Below are positions 25,412-38,900 of a stretch of 64,000 nt of DNA, one piece after another; position 1 is the stretch's first letter; each line of letters begins with the position of its first letter. The DNA lies in assembly GCF_027744825.2 (NCBI RefSeq), contig NC_071334.1:61013437-61077436 (forward strand), in the 5' to 3' direction. The notes beneath the pieces are model-generated. The model ran no database searches. It saw only the letters and a list, made by a program, of their open reading frames with translations, and had not been told where the DNA came from. Source of the stretch: Synchiropus splendidus (taxonomy: Eukaryota; Chordata; Actinopteri; Syngnathiformes; Callionymidae). Both the position numbers and the translations under genes were made by a program.

Positions 25412-28069
25412 CCTTCAGTGCCGCTGTGTGCGCTGTGGTCGTGCGTCGGCACTGACACCGCCTTCAACAGTCGCTGTCCAGAGCTGGATCGCAAAGCTCC
25501 TCAAAGCGTCACCAAGATTTTCAGAATGTGTCGAACGTTGCAAGTAAAGAAAGAAAACGCAATGATGACAAATCAAAGCAGTATTGTTGTCATTGAGAAT
25601 TGATGTCACGTTACCTTGAGAGTTGAGGGGTGAGCTGAAGCTGGAGTCTAAATGTGCACTGAAGGCACCAGAGGGCCACGTCAGAGGGACACGAGGAAGG
25701 GACGGGACAAGATCAGGACCCTGGAGAGTTCACGCAAGTCCCACCCAGTCCAATCATGCGGGGGTCTGTGCACAAGAAGCGGCAGTGTCCATACTTCATG
25801 GGGACAAAGATGTGTGGGGACAAGGAGTTACATTTCCTTGAATCACGTAGAAAAAGGTGACTTAACTACTGCCTATCAAAATAGATTTATTGCGATTAAA
25901 CATGTTATTAAACAGTATATTATATTATATTATATTATATTAAACATTAAATACCTTCAAATTATATGACATTTACCAGGACGTCACAGTCTTTAGTACC
26001 TGTAGGTAACACTCTACATCATGAAGAAAAAAGCTCCAAGACGACATAATAATAATAATAGTTATTATAATTTGCTGCAAATGTCCCCACTAAGCTAGCG
26101 ATACAAGTGTGTGTGTGCGCTCATTAATAATCGATATCTCATCTGGTACATTGTTAATCTTTCATGTTGTTCAAGTGTGTGACCTTCATAGCAATGAAAT
26201 GATGATCAAATTAAACAACCTCGAGTTTGTTTCACTTCAGTCAGTCAGTTTCCATAACAACAAGCAGGGCAGTCCATGGCTCTCAGTGTCCCGGGTGTGT
26301 GACAGTATGTGGATCTGAGTGGGCGATGGAGGTTGTCCAATCCAGCAGGACAGGAGCACTGAGGTGTAGCTGAAAGGGAGAGCTTTCAGACCCCCGCCGC
26401 TCCCAGCTGGCCCTGCCTCCTGCAGAGAGTTAAAAAAATATAAAAGAACTGGAGAGGAAAGTTGGCAGTAATAGACATGTATTTGTGTCCAAAAATAACA
26501 ACTAACTAGATTCCGTTGTCACCATATGGCTGTTGAGCTAGCAGACACCAAGACACACAAGGTTCTCCCGTTGTTTGCTTTCACCCACTCCTCTCGAGCA
26601 TTTTCCACTGCTGCAGGTGTTGGCTCTCACGTCACAAATGACCCCATAAGCAGAATGGAAGCTGAATGGTGTTCAGAATGTGTTGAGGGAGTTTCTTCTT
26701 CTTTGTTTTCATTTCAGCACAAAAAATCAGAGCCAAAAATGGCATCTGGAACAAAGGTCAAAACACTGAACAGGTGAGCTGAGGCCTGCAAGACACGAAG
26801 AAAAGTCAAGAGTGGGAAAGGAGCTTTCTACACATGGGGTTTGAGGAAAACAGGTGACAGCTGGGATAAAACAGTGCTTTCAAAATCAAATGGGGAGAAA
26901 TGTCATAATTAAATATTTTCAGTAGTACTCTTAATGATTGTGGGGAAAATTAAAACGAGAAAATATAGTGACAAAACATTATTATTTCAACATTCAAATG
27001 CAGCTACTGTCTTTAAACCAGGAGTTTCAAACTGGTCCACAAAGGGGCCGCAGCCATTCCCTGCTTCAAGCTTGCAGTTGCGTTGTTTTCTGAAAATGTA
27101 TTTTATAGCAATGAGCATAAATCATAACTTTAATTTCGCAAAAAGCCTTTCTTCTTCCTCTGCAACACTCGTTCTAATCTGCCCAAGAGTTGCAGAATTG
27201 TTACAGTGATGCAGCTGACTGTCAGAGAATGAAGAGGCAAGTCATGATGGAGAAGGAGCCGGCCACCACCCTGTAACCCATGGTAACACTGTCCGCTGCA
27301 GAGGGAGGAGCTGGGAGTCTCACTGAGTCTGGATTGGTCAGGAACAGGTGTGCTGAGGTTCCATTCAGGAGGGAGGAAGAGGAGGAGTAAAAATTAACGA
27401 TTTTTTAAATCATATTTCCTGCCAGGGGGATTGATTGTTTCAAATAAAATGGTAGGTAATCATCATAAAATAAAAATATGTAAATTTAAAATCAATAATC
27501 TATAGATAGACAGGCTAATTCTCGTCAGAATGAAATAGAAATATTTCAGACGATTGTAGATATGATTGTCTTGCGTATGCGTTGTGGTAATAACGATACA
27601 ATATACTCACCACTAGAGCGCAGTGTTTCCTCAGTCAAAGAGCAGAACGAATCCTATCAGCTGAAAGAGCTCTTAAAATAGTTACAGCCAGCCTAAAGTA
27701 AATATATGTTATGGTGTTAAAAACAAGCCCTTCAATCACCAGTTTCCACTTGTAATAGGGCTATTCATGACACGATATTTTTAGACACTGAAGTCTAGCC
27801 CGAGCTGAGAATTTTCCTGCTGAGCTCAGCGGAATTTTAAGCAGGTTTGGAAACAGGAGGGATTTCCTGAAAAGCCCGAGTGGTGCTAAATCAACCAAGC
27901 GTCTGTCAACGTGGGCTCCAACAGAACCAAACAACAGTTGTGGACGGTGACAGCTGCTGGACCAGACCAGACAAAAGAGCATGTCAGGGTCTATTAGTGG
28001 AAACTTTTCCATCGACACATACACGCGCTGCAGGATCAAACAAGCAAAACACCAACGGCTTCATTCATT
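25412..28069. other. Intergenic region between dpysl2 exon 1A and bnip3l
   Basis: About 100 bp next to exon 1A is GC-rich and probably the long-isoform promoter. The rest is AT-rich, with a (TATAT)n pentanucleotide run at about 25919-25942 and no recognisable exon. In human PNMA2 sits in this gap; nothing similar is visible here. Confidence 0.6.
27610..27623 (+). promoter_or_regulatory. CTCF-core-like motif (13 of 14)
   Basis: CCACTAGAGCGCAG matches CCASYAGRKGGCRS with one mismatch. It lies between dpysl2 and bnip3l. Sequence similarity only. Confidence 0.25.
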
Positions 28070-29363
28070 TTTAATGACAAAAAAAGGTTTTGTTTTTTTT
28101 TCCATGTTGTCAGGGAAAATGAAGTACAAGATTTCAAACCTTCTCGGCCTGTTTCCTCCCGAAGCATGTCTTGCCATCACATTTTTGGGATGGGATCGTT
28201 CCTCTGACACTTTGCATCAGAGGTGACTCCCGCTCAGTACGCTCACAATCTTTCTCCAACATCGGGACACAACAAGAACAAATGTTTTTGAAAGTTACAA
28301 AAAGAAACACGACACGTGAAGACGACAAACACAAACGCTACAAACATAGCTTCCACTGATGATGGGTGTTGGTGGGAAGCACTAATGTATAAATAAAGGC
28401 AACTGCACTTTGGGAGAAAAGTATATTATTTAAAAAAAAAAAAAACGACTTTCATGGGACATTCAGTGGACTTTGTCCTTGAGGAGGAGGAGGGTGAAGC
28501 AGTTGGAGTTGCAGCAACAGATAGCATGTGGTCCAGCACTTTTTAGGATTGTCACTGTGATTGTAATCTGGTACACAACACCCTGTTACACCCTGTAATA
28601 CGTATAAACACTGTTGCTAACACTGACAAATCCGGTTTGCTTCATTTGAAGATTGTGCATAACACTGGGAGGCTCGAATGGCAAATCAGCTGGAGTGTAG
28701 CTGGAGTAAAGAACACTTTAGCATCACGTCCTTGATGCAGACTGGTAAATCGGGTTGTATTTTAATTGTTCCATTTGAAGTAGGACAAAAAGACAAATAG
28801 GCCGGACAACTCACGTGGATGCAGCTGTTGATGACCTTTGACCTCTAAGTGGACACGTACGCAAACAGCCAGCTCACACAACTCTAGGAAATACATTCCA
28901 GTTTCCTCCCCTTTTTTCAACATCACAACATCATCTCTGCGTGTCGACTTGACGACAGGAAACCATGGTGTCTGTCAGAACTCACAGGAGTCTGAATAAA
29001 TTAAAAAAAGACAACAAACTTAGCTAAATGCTACTTTGAAAAAGAAAAGGCAACGTCACATTTTCAGTGGCCGACTCTGAATTTAGGACCTCACATCGGT
29101 GGCACCATCAGTCCTTCGTCAAGCATTTTAACCAAAATAGCTGGTGGAAATTATTCATTCTTTAGAAAAAAAACTCTTTAGAAATGAGTGAGGGACATAA
29201 GAGCGGAGAAGAAGGTCGGACTAGAAAAGAGACATAGGTCCTGAGCACATCCCAAATCTCAGGCAGAAGAAGAAGAAGGAGGGGAGAGGAGGAGGAAGAG
29301 TAGCAGGCGAGACACAGGGAGGAGAGACCGCAAAGCTTCAGGCTACTTCTCAGGCACTTCTAT
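28070..29363 (-). other. bnip3l: bnip3l 3' untranslated region (inferred extent)
   Basis: Downstream of the bnip3l stop on the minus strand. The only poly(A)-like hexamers seen are ATTAAA at 28761-28766 and 28070-28075 (minus-strand reading), giving a 3'UTR of about 0.6 or 1.3 kb. No AATAAA was noticed, so the end is uncertain. Confidence 0.4.
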
Positions 29364-32300
29364 TCAGAAGGAGCTGGTGGGAGGCGTGGTCAGCCTCTTC
29401 CCGATGTAGACTCTGAGGAGGAGAGCAGGGATACACAGGTTGATGGCATGTGGATATGTAGAAAAACACATTGAACTAAAATAGAATCCAAGCCACAGCA
29501 GAGCGAGCAACCCTTTTGAAACACTTTATCTGTCATATCATGAGATTATTAAGATTGTTAGAATGCTTCATATTGATACATCAGCCCTGGAATACTTCCA
29601 TTTTCACTGCCCACTTAAAGGCTTCCTGGCCCCGGAGTTCAGAATCTACGCTCCAACCAAAACGTGTTTATATCTCTAAATTTGATGCGGAGGTGTGTGT
29701 GTGTGTGTGTGGGTGAAGCCGCCACCAGCAAATTGCTAGTCCAGTCAGAATGAGTCAGCACAGAGCTCATTTTTGTGTGTTGTGCCAAGAGAGTTGTGCG
29801 TGCAGGAGTTGGTCACACAATATAAAAAACTGGTCGCTCACCCCACTCCTAGAGCCAGGATGTGTGATAGCAGCAGCGATGGGATAAAAACTTTGAGAAA
29901 CTCAGCAGAGAAGATGCCTCCCTTCTTCATCACACCCGTCTTTCTCATACTGAGCGTGACAGAGCGCCGGGGGTGACGGAAGTGGAACTCCCTGGCAAAG
30001 TCAAAGGTGAATTAACAAAACATACTGTCAAGTCCATGACAGCACGACAGACAAAAGATGTGAGTCATAAATAAGGACCATTCAGCTGATGGTTTCACCT
30101 CCTCCACTGACCGCAATCTTGGAGCAGCTGCATGTTTTGGGTTACCACAGGAACCGCAGCACAGTTGTTTACTTACTTGGGGGGAATGTTTTCCGGTCGA
30201 CTGGACCAGTCTGCAACCCAATCTGCGTCTTTCATCAGGATGTCCATGTCTCTCTCCTTTTCCAGCACGTCCTCCTCGGACTGAGGACAGAACCACGAGT
30301 CAGCAACCTTGAGCCTTTTAACACGTAATACGTTTGGGGGACTGGTCAGACTCAATTCTGATGAATTTGCCGAGTGTTTTCTGCACATGATAAAAAAGTG
30401 GAGTGAACTAATCCCACGCTGCAGAAAGAGATGAGTGCGGCGGAAAAATAAATAAATAAAATTTCAATACTCATCAGAAGCTATTCAAGCTATTCATTGC
30501 TGAAAATATGGAAAAGTAATTATAAAAATCAACATTATTCACGCACTGGCTTGGTACCAGTTCCCATGGACATCAATGACATTGAATGTGAGCATGTCAC
30601 CATGGCAACAGACTCGTGGAAGCTTGGAAGAGGCCTCTAAAGGTCCTTACTTGGCTGTCTCTTCTACTTGTCACGTCCACATCAAAGATGATCTGCCCAT
30701 CGTCCTGGGGACTGTGGGGCCGCGGAGGGCTGAGGAGGACAGCACAGCACAGCACTTAATAACAACAGAATGTTCACATGACTAATGCTATCTGACGAAG
30801 GTTACCATAGAAACAGGCAAAGACATTTTTGGTTTGATGGTCACCCATGAGTTAATGAACAGTCGTGCTGCTGTTATTGATTTCTAAAAATATTCCACAG
30901 AGATTAAACAGGACTGAGCAAGAGCAACAGCCACGATGGACAATCCTGAATCCTTTTCAAATACCAATCAAAGATCAATGGAGGTGAAGAAGAGAGAGCA
31001 GACAGGGTGGAACAGGCAGAGCTGAGCTAGAAGTGGCAGAGTATCATGGTGTGGACGTGCTGCAACAAGAGACAGTAGCTATATTCGAGGAAGAATAGAG
31101 AAGAAGGGAGAAAACAGAGGAGAGGAAAACAGCCATGAGACAACCAAAGAGGTTCGTGAACGCAGTGCATGACAAGAGAACTAGTAAAGGTGGAATTGAA
31201 TGACTAGCCAGTGCAACCACAGGTGACAAATGTTGGTCCTCTGTCTTCTCGTCCCACCGAATCAACACCTTCATTAAAATAAAGAGGTAAGAAAAAAATG
31301 ATACACTCAAACATTGCAATACTTGACTGTACCAATATTTTAAGTGCATTTGAAGGATTTTTAATCAATGAATACTTGGATATGGAGCTGCATTTGTGAT
31401 ACAACAAACACTGTTGCCATGCCTGATACTACTAGCATTGTCCCTCTGTACTCATGAGTTGGTTTGTGGATAAAGGCAGCTGTTCATTCCTCTGTTGGAC
31501 TGAAACTTAACTGAAGGCCTTATGGTACTAGGTTCATAACAATAAACTAGTTTTCACGTAATATTAAACGTTGTCTGCATTATTGTCTGCTGGTGTGGAA
31601 ACATGTGAACAGGGAAGATTAGCATGACCTCCGGTGACTCCCTGACAGCTGACTGCACAGAGCGCTGATAAACTGAGCCCTGAGAGAGATTACACATGAG
31701 CACACAGCAGAGGTGAAGGGTCAGGATCATTCTTGCTTCATAAACAGAGGACACAAGGGAAATAAACAGAATTACTGAACTTTCAGACTTTTAAACTCTT
31801 GATCTTTGAAGGTGTATGTGGCTTTAAATAGCACAACAATGTGAACACCAACACAAGGCGTTTACATTTTCTCAGTGTGAAGGAAAACATGTACCACGTC
31901 CTCATATCACCTGTGAGAACTGTGTTCTATAATCTCCAGACATAGTTTACACAGACTATATACGACTCCCAAGCGCTCAGATGACACATTCTGCACATGC
32001 GGTGAATTATATTGCAATGGTCTAAAAAGGGACGGCGGGAAGCTCTCCATCAACATATATAACACTCTTGGTCAAAAACACATTCCCCATTATTTGTTTT
32101 CCCAGGGTGAGAGCAGGACTGGACTTGATGTTAAAACTAATCGAAGGAGGCATGACTGATACAACACACACAAGCTTCACCTGTCACAGGACGAGTTGCT
32201 ACGGCTCGACTCGTGCTGGGCATCCAGCAGGATCTTCTCCATGTCACCATTGTGAATGGAGGACGAAGACGGGACATGCTCCAGCCCACCCCCCATGGCC

Positions 32301-33634
32301 TCCTCTTCCTCCACCTGAGGGAGTGGTAGTAGGCTGGTTGATGGGGCACCGGTGGATGAAGACAGGGATGATGATGCTGCAGCACCTCTGTTCATCTCCA
32401 ACTCCACCCACGATCCTGTAGCAAAATTAGAAAACAAAGTCATCATTTATCATGATGCAGAAGACGCCTCTTTTGTGCTGTGAGAATTTGGCTGTGACCA
32501 CACAAAAAAGGACATTGTTTAAAACAAATACGGTGCATTTCATACACTTTTGTGTGTTTATAACGACGCGGGGATTTCAAAGACTCTTGATTTCATCAGC
32601 AAAATACTGAGTGAGATTTTATTTGGACAGTGATCTGAGATGCCTGTGAACCAAAAAGAAATCCAGTCCCCATCAAAGAAAACAAGCTGCATAAATCACG
32701 TTAATCTCCACTGGGAACAGGGAGAGTTTGTTGCTCAGTCCGAAAGAACCCTAACTCACCAGTTTGTTTAGCCTTTTGGACTGGGAGACATGCTATCTGA
32801 CTCGCCGCACGTCTGCTCAAGCACAGCCAGGGACGTGTAGCTGCGACCGTAGAGAGTATTAGAGCTGGGTCATAAATTTAGCAGAGGGGTATTGCCAGTA
32901 TAAGTAGAAACGTTGTGTAACGTCCCCCTGTCAGTTAACACTGCCCCCCCTTTTTTCGATGTAAACCAAAGGCAGACCACTCGGCAGGCCCCATAAACCC
33001 CCATAACAGTAAACAAACACCATGCTTATATGTAGAGAATGGATTTCACAGTTCAGCCAACATCCAACCACACAAATGTTACACCTCTTTCCCCTTAGTG
33101 GCCTCAGCTCGGCCTCACTCTCTCCCCCAGTAGGCCAAGCCGCTGTCTGCAGCACATTGTCACTGATCTTTCGTTTAAATCATGTTTCCATGGCGTTTGT
33201 CTGAATGTTCAGGGGCTAAAAGTTGCACTCAGCTGTTTGAGACAGGCAGGACCAGGCTTTTGTTTTCTTTAATCGCTGCCAAGCAGAGACGTCTGCTTGC
33301 TCGGTGATACTATAGATACAATGAAAATGTTTACACCAAAGACTGAGAGCTTCTAGAAACACCCAAAAATAACACCATGTCTCAAATAACAAGCCAACTG
33401 CCGCAGTCGAAGAAATGCTGGGACGAGTCACTTCATGTTTGTGTTAAATATACTTGATGACACATATTGTGGAGGTTAAGGATCGCAATAGTCTCTGCTG
33501 TATTTATTACACAGTATACAATGACACAAAAACCTCCTGAGGACAGTGACAACACCTACTGTTTCACTGCCAGTCTGTTGAGTAAATTACCTGCTCAGAT
33601 ATGTAGTTGGCAACATGCTCTACAGTGATATATG

Positions 33635-33672
<38 letters not shown>

Positions 33673-34314
33673 CCCATCTCTAATAGTATTAAACATCTCC
33701 TTATAAAAGTAAGAAGTGAAGATAGAAGATAGAATGTTTGATTTTTCTTGTAAGGAATAACTCTTTTGGTCTGATGACATCAGTCTAATACAGTGAAACA
33801 AAGATTAAAAGTCTTGTTTAATGACATTTGAACATTTTGAAGCAGAAATATCGGGCAAACTACATATCATACAGCACCTGGTCCTGGTCCAAACACGTGT
33901 GAACGGTAATCATGTCATTCTAATTCATCTTTGCGTGTCCTAAAATGATATCGCTTTTTGGTTTAAATTCTTGTCTCGTCTTGTTGACAAAGCTTAACCC
34001 GCCTCTGCCTCAACGGGTGATACGCTGATTGGACACCACGCCTGTCGATCAAAGACTGAGCGGTCCCATTGGCCAGAGGTCTGTCAATAAACAAACTGAA
34101 TATGGCGTCCACACTTTCCCCTTTACAGCGAGGGAAAAACACACATTCACCCATGAACAGGACCTCGACAAATGTCGCAGTCGAATTTCAAAAATGATAA
34201 ATAGAAACCAAGAAGATGACAGGCAGACTATGACTGTATGCGAGTCGCTTTTCAAAGCTTACCGTTGAGACCCGAGTCCCCGTTGTTGTCTGTTGAAGTG
34301 TCGGTAGCAGACAT
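29364..34314 (-). CDS. bnip3l: BNIP3-like mitophagy receptor (NIX), 6 coding exons
   Basis: BNIP3L/NIX is a tail-anchored outer mitochondrial membrane protein that recruits LC3/GABARAP proteins to mitochondria for mitophagy. Coding exons: 34314-34263, 32415-32181, 30729-30651, 30280-30177, 29991-29842, 29412-29364. All introns are GT-AG and phases agree. The total is 669 nt, or 222 aa; human is 219. The LIR motif SWVEL sits at residues 19-23, closer to the N-terminus than the human one. '[20 protein letters not shown]' is the family signature. The minimal essential region [16 protein letters not shown] keeps both tryptophans (143 and 147). The C-terminal membrane anchor spans about 189-211, with small residues LALGVGVYIG for dimerisation, then KRL and a short polar tail. 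The N-terminal 18 residues are rich in Ser/Thr/Asp. It lies head-to-tail between ppp2r2a and dpysl2. The teleost a or b copy is not assigned. Confidence 0.95.
33638..33671. repeat. AT microsatellite in bnip3l intron 1
   Basis: A pure AT dinucleotide run of about 34 bp in the first intron of bnip3l. Confidence 0.9.
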
Positions 34315-34700
34315 GGTCGCGTCTGGTTATATAAAAGACTTTGTCAGTGCAATACCCGCACTATATTCTCGGCATACATTCAGAAAGAAAACAACACACT
34401 GTCGTCTCAAACCGTCTCCACTCGACCCTGGACGACAAAACTAGCCGAAACAATGCGCTGCTGCAGTTCGCTACTGAGCGCTCGGTAGTCTGGGGAACAG
34501 CAGCAGCCCTTTGAGAGCTGACGTCAACGGTTGGGGCGTGACGTCATATCAAGCCGCTGATAACAAAATTACATCCGTTACGCAACACAACCTCAAAACA
34601 GCTTTCGCTTTGAAATCACGCGCATTTATTTGATGCAAATTTCTCAATGTGCTTCGGTAATTTAAAGTAAAAAACTTGCACTGCAGATCAACGTGTATGC
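34315..34700 (-). promoter_or_regulatory. bnip3l: bnip3l promoter region with two perfect CREs
   Basis: Immediately upstream of the bnip3l start. Two full palindromic CREs, TGACGTCA, lie at 34519-34526 and 34539-34546, exactly 20 bp apart (about two helical turns) and 205-232 bp before the ATG. The second overlaps GCGTG (34536-34540), which fits the hypoxia response element core RCGTG. BNIP3L is a known HIF target in mammals; a role for these sites is inferred. Confidence 0.6.
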
Positions 34701-34917
34701 GTTAACTATGCATAAATTTAATGCGTAGTTTCAGCCTGATGACATTTGTTTGGCAGAACGTTTAGTCGTTCAACTGCAAAACATATGAACTCCATTGACT
34801 TATCTCCACTGGAACAGCAGTCCCCCCAGACAACCTCTGTCCCAACATGACCTCAATAAATCCATAATGAAAACACACACAGCAAAGAGGGAGCAAACCA
34901 ATGCAAAAAGTAGTTCC

Positions 34918-35995
34918 TTTATTATCTTCGCTGTCATAGATTAAACTGTTGCTATACATTAATAGAGGCATCAATATAGTCCACATTAATAAGGTATGGA
35001 GACTGCAACTCCTTCTGCAGTACCATCACATACAGTAGTAATATCTTAAGTAGTGTAAACAAACACTTAAAGCGACTTAATGCCTCACATAATGTTTTTT
35101 TTTTTTCTAACTGCAGTCTTACAACAGACACACACACATACTCACACACTCAAACATCCAAGAACTTTTAGTTGGTGCAAAGTTTCCAGTGTCAAATCAA
35201 ATAAAAACAACTCCCTGTTGTGAAGAAACTGTGGTACCCGATGGGAAGACGGTGTTTAGGACAAATTTGTAGAAAAGAAAAGGCAGCTGGACGGGTGTAC
35301 GAAAGATGTCTCTTCTTTCCACTTAAATGTAACAACACTCATGTTTCTTGACAGGTTTACCGATATCTGACAGAACTAGAAAGAAAAAATACAGAATGCA
35401 CTGAGGACTTTGAAGAAAACAAAAGATGGATTATGTTTCTCATGAGTGCACCGAGACTCCATGATGCTGCAGCAAGTGTGACTGTATTAGTATTAATAAG
35501 TGCCTGTCACAGATAGTTGGTTAGTTTTGTGATATGAGGCAGGAAGGAGCTTTTTTTTTTAACCACACAACAGCTGGATCAATAAAAGGATGTTGACACA
35601 ACAACAACAAAAAAAAGGAGACAGCTCTTGAAAAAAAATTAACCACTACGATGGCACAGGACATAATCCAATTCTATTTTCATTTCTCTACAACAGAGCC
35701 ACAGAGAAAGGATATTAAAAATAATATTACAGAAAATGAACCATTTGAGGGAGATGGCTTAAAAAAAAAGGAAAAAAAATGGCACAAAACAAAAAGAAGG
35801 CAGGTGTAACTCCGATGGGAGAGAGTGAGGCTTTTCCTGTCCCTGTCTGGATCGAAGTGGGAGAGTCTAGTCAGCCAGCAAAGAAGATCAGGGATGCTGG
35901 GCACCACCATGATCTCTCCGGCTGAGCCCGCGAGGCACCAGGTCGGTCACGACGATGCAACCTGGGCCGGATTTCGACAAGAGTGAAGTCTGTGC
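34918..35995 (-). other. ppp2r2a: ppp2r2a 3' untranslated region (inferred extent)
   Basis: Downstream of the ppp2r2a stop. A canonical AATAAA on the minus strand at 34918-34923 is the first good poly(A) signal seen, giving a 3'UTR of about 1.1 kb that ends about 0.6 kb before the bnip3l start codon. Confidence 0.6.
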
Positions 35996-38900
35996 TTAGT
36001 TGACTTTGTCCTGGAATATGTAGAGGTTGTTAGTGGTTGCCACGGCGATAATGTTGTCCTGGGGATGCCAGGCAGTGTGGAGGATCTTCTTGTTGAAGTC
36101 TAAACTGTCCACGCTGATTTCGTCTTTCTTGCGCTTGCCGCCTGCACACACCTTGCGGGGCTTGAGGACCTGCATGGGCTTGCTGTTTTCACGGGAGGCC
36201 TCCAGGGTTACATCTCGGCGCTGAGCGCGGTCAAACATCCGAAAGAAGTTGTTGTATGAGCCAGTCATCACCGTGCTGCCGCAGAAGGGAAAAAGGTTAA
36301 CATCTTGGTCTGAGGCTTGAGCTCTTCATTTTCACATCGAATACAAGCAGGATTATCTAAAGAGCAAACTGAAACCACTAATATTCCAATGTGGGGTGTC
36401 AAAACAGCAAACTCCAGACAAACCATGTGTAAAGAGCTTCCAAGTGCTGTTATGATTCTGTCCTCACCTGTCATTACCGTTCCAACAGCATTCAAATTTG
36501 TCAAAGATGCAGTCGTTCTCATACAGCGAGCAGAGCTTGCTCCTCAGATGCTCGTGAACCTGAAACGATCAGGAGGAATGATAAGCAGAGCCAACGAGGC
36601 TGACATTTATTACTCTTAAAACCATGACTATCAACATGAAAACGTGTCATGTATGGGACACTTTCATGAGTCAGGATGCCACCAAGTGGTCAATGTTGGA
36701 ACTGGAAAAATGCACACAACGTGCTTTTCAAAATATAACCGTGACACTGACACTATGAGGATGTTGTAATATGAGGTCAAAGGGGAGGGAAAAAATGGCA
36801 TGCTGAGGTGTAACACACACAAAACGTAAGAGATGAACTCAGTGTCTGTTGTACCTGATATGTCTCCACTGGTCTGTTCTCCATGTTCAGGTCCCAAATC
36901 TTTATGGACAGGTAGTCCCGGGTCATCATGTATCTACCATTATGGCTAAATTTTACATCTGAGATTGAAGATATAATCTCTGAGAAGAAGGAGCGGTTGC
37001 TGGGATCTTCTGGCTCCTCAAACACTGTAGAAAGATGCACGGCTTACCAAACAGAAATCCGAGAACTTTGATCATTGCAGTCCTTTTAAACCAATTTGGT
37101 TCAAGTTCAACAGCTGGTTTAGTCTTACATTTGGAGTGTCTGTCACATAGTGCTGAAGCCCTCATGTCACAGAGGCGGATGGTTCCTTTGCTGCTGCTAT
37201 AGACAAAGATGTTACACTGGTGAGGATGGAACTCAGATGCTGTGATCACCTCTGTCAACTCTTCCATGTTGGCAGGTTTGATGTCAACAATATCTGGAGA
37301 ACAGGAGGAGTTAAGAAAAACACAGAACAGAACAACCAAAATACCAACGTGACGACAGTGCTGTGTCAGCTGAGGCACTGACAGTGAATGCAGCACCATT
37401 GCTGAGGTATAAACATCAACTGAACACAGATCATGATCATTCTGGTTTCTGACACTGACAATCCTGAAGACGTGAACAGACACAAAGGAACAAGCAGTGT
37501 CTTAGTAGCATTCACTAAGTAAACGTTAAAATGGTGTCACTAATGTGATGTCATTATTTTATTGATTATATATATAAACATTCATATGGACAGAAGGTTA
37601 TTGACCATGTTCTGCAACATAGAAACAAGTCAGTGTGAAAGGATACTAAAGCTGCGGTCAGTGATCTCAAGGTGCCACATGTTGATGCGGAGGTCGTCAG
37701 CAGACAAATAGGTTTCATTGTCACTGTTGACCGAAATAGAGTTTATATGGTAGGTGTGTGCGTTGGCAAACACCCTCCGCGGACTTGCCTCTACCATTAG
37801 GTCCATTGGTATCAACACTGGTACCTGTAGAATGACCAAGAATGATTGTTAAGTCCATGGCAGTACAATGCAGGGAGACAAGGTCAAATCACATAGGAAT
37901 GAGCTGGAAAATAAGAAAAGGTAAGGTAATGCCATTGAGATAGTGAAGGTAGACAGATGAGAGAGTGAGCGAGAGAGAGCAAGAGGGCGAGAAAGAGAGA
38001 GACCACCAGCAATGGAAAATGAAACTATACATTGGCGTTTAGCAGCACAACAACTGGAACATCTAATCCATGGCTGACAGACCCGTAGTGATGTTATACT
38101 GTTGGGATCTTTGTAGCGTCCGTCCTCCTCTTTGAGGTTGTAGCCCTCTGGTCTCCTGTCCCGTTCACTGATCTTCCATAACTTAATGGTCTTATCTGAA
38201 GCACAAATAAAGGAAAATGTTTTACATGCAATTTTCATGAGCTGTGTTCATTTATATATAGTGTATATCACATCAACCCATTTAAAAAGTTGTCCACAGG
38301 GTTATGATTAACCTCAAGTTATACCCTCAAGTTGGTGTATGTATAGCTGGCAATATGGGCAAAAAAATTTAGAAACTCACGCTAAATATTGACAATTTGG
38401 CAAGAGCGATAATTCTCATGATAAATACATTTTCATACTAGGACATGATCGGACACACCAGTCGCTCTTTGAACCGTTTTATGATGAAACATCAACATTT
38501 GTTTATGTTTGAATATAATAGTTAACCAAGTGTAGAGCTGAGCAATTCTGTGTTAAACGTTTCTTGTGGAACCCTGTCGTGTTTGTAACTAGACAGGCTG
38601 CTCTCTCACTTTTATTTAGGGGTTAAATTGAGCCGTCTGTCTGCTGTCCCAAATAAACCTCATGTCTCATAACAGTTTACTTGAACTGAGGACCCATCTG
38701 GACACAGTTCCTAGATGCTGTTGAAGAAACATTAGAAAGAATGGGAATAAATGATCAGTCATATTATATTCGTAAAAGGGTAAACTCTCAGTCTTTCACC
38801 TAGTGCGATATAAAATATTTATGCTATTCATTTTTTCATTGACATTCTTTGAAGATTTCACTAATACTTTGACCGAATCAGAATTTGTTGATGGCCCGGA

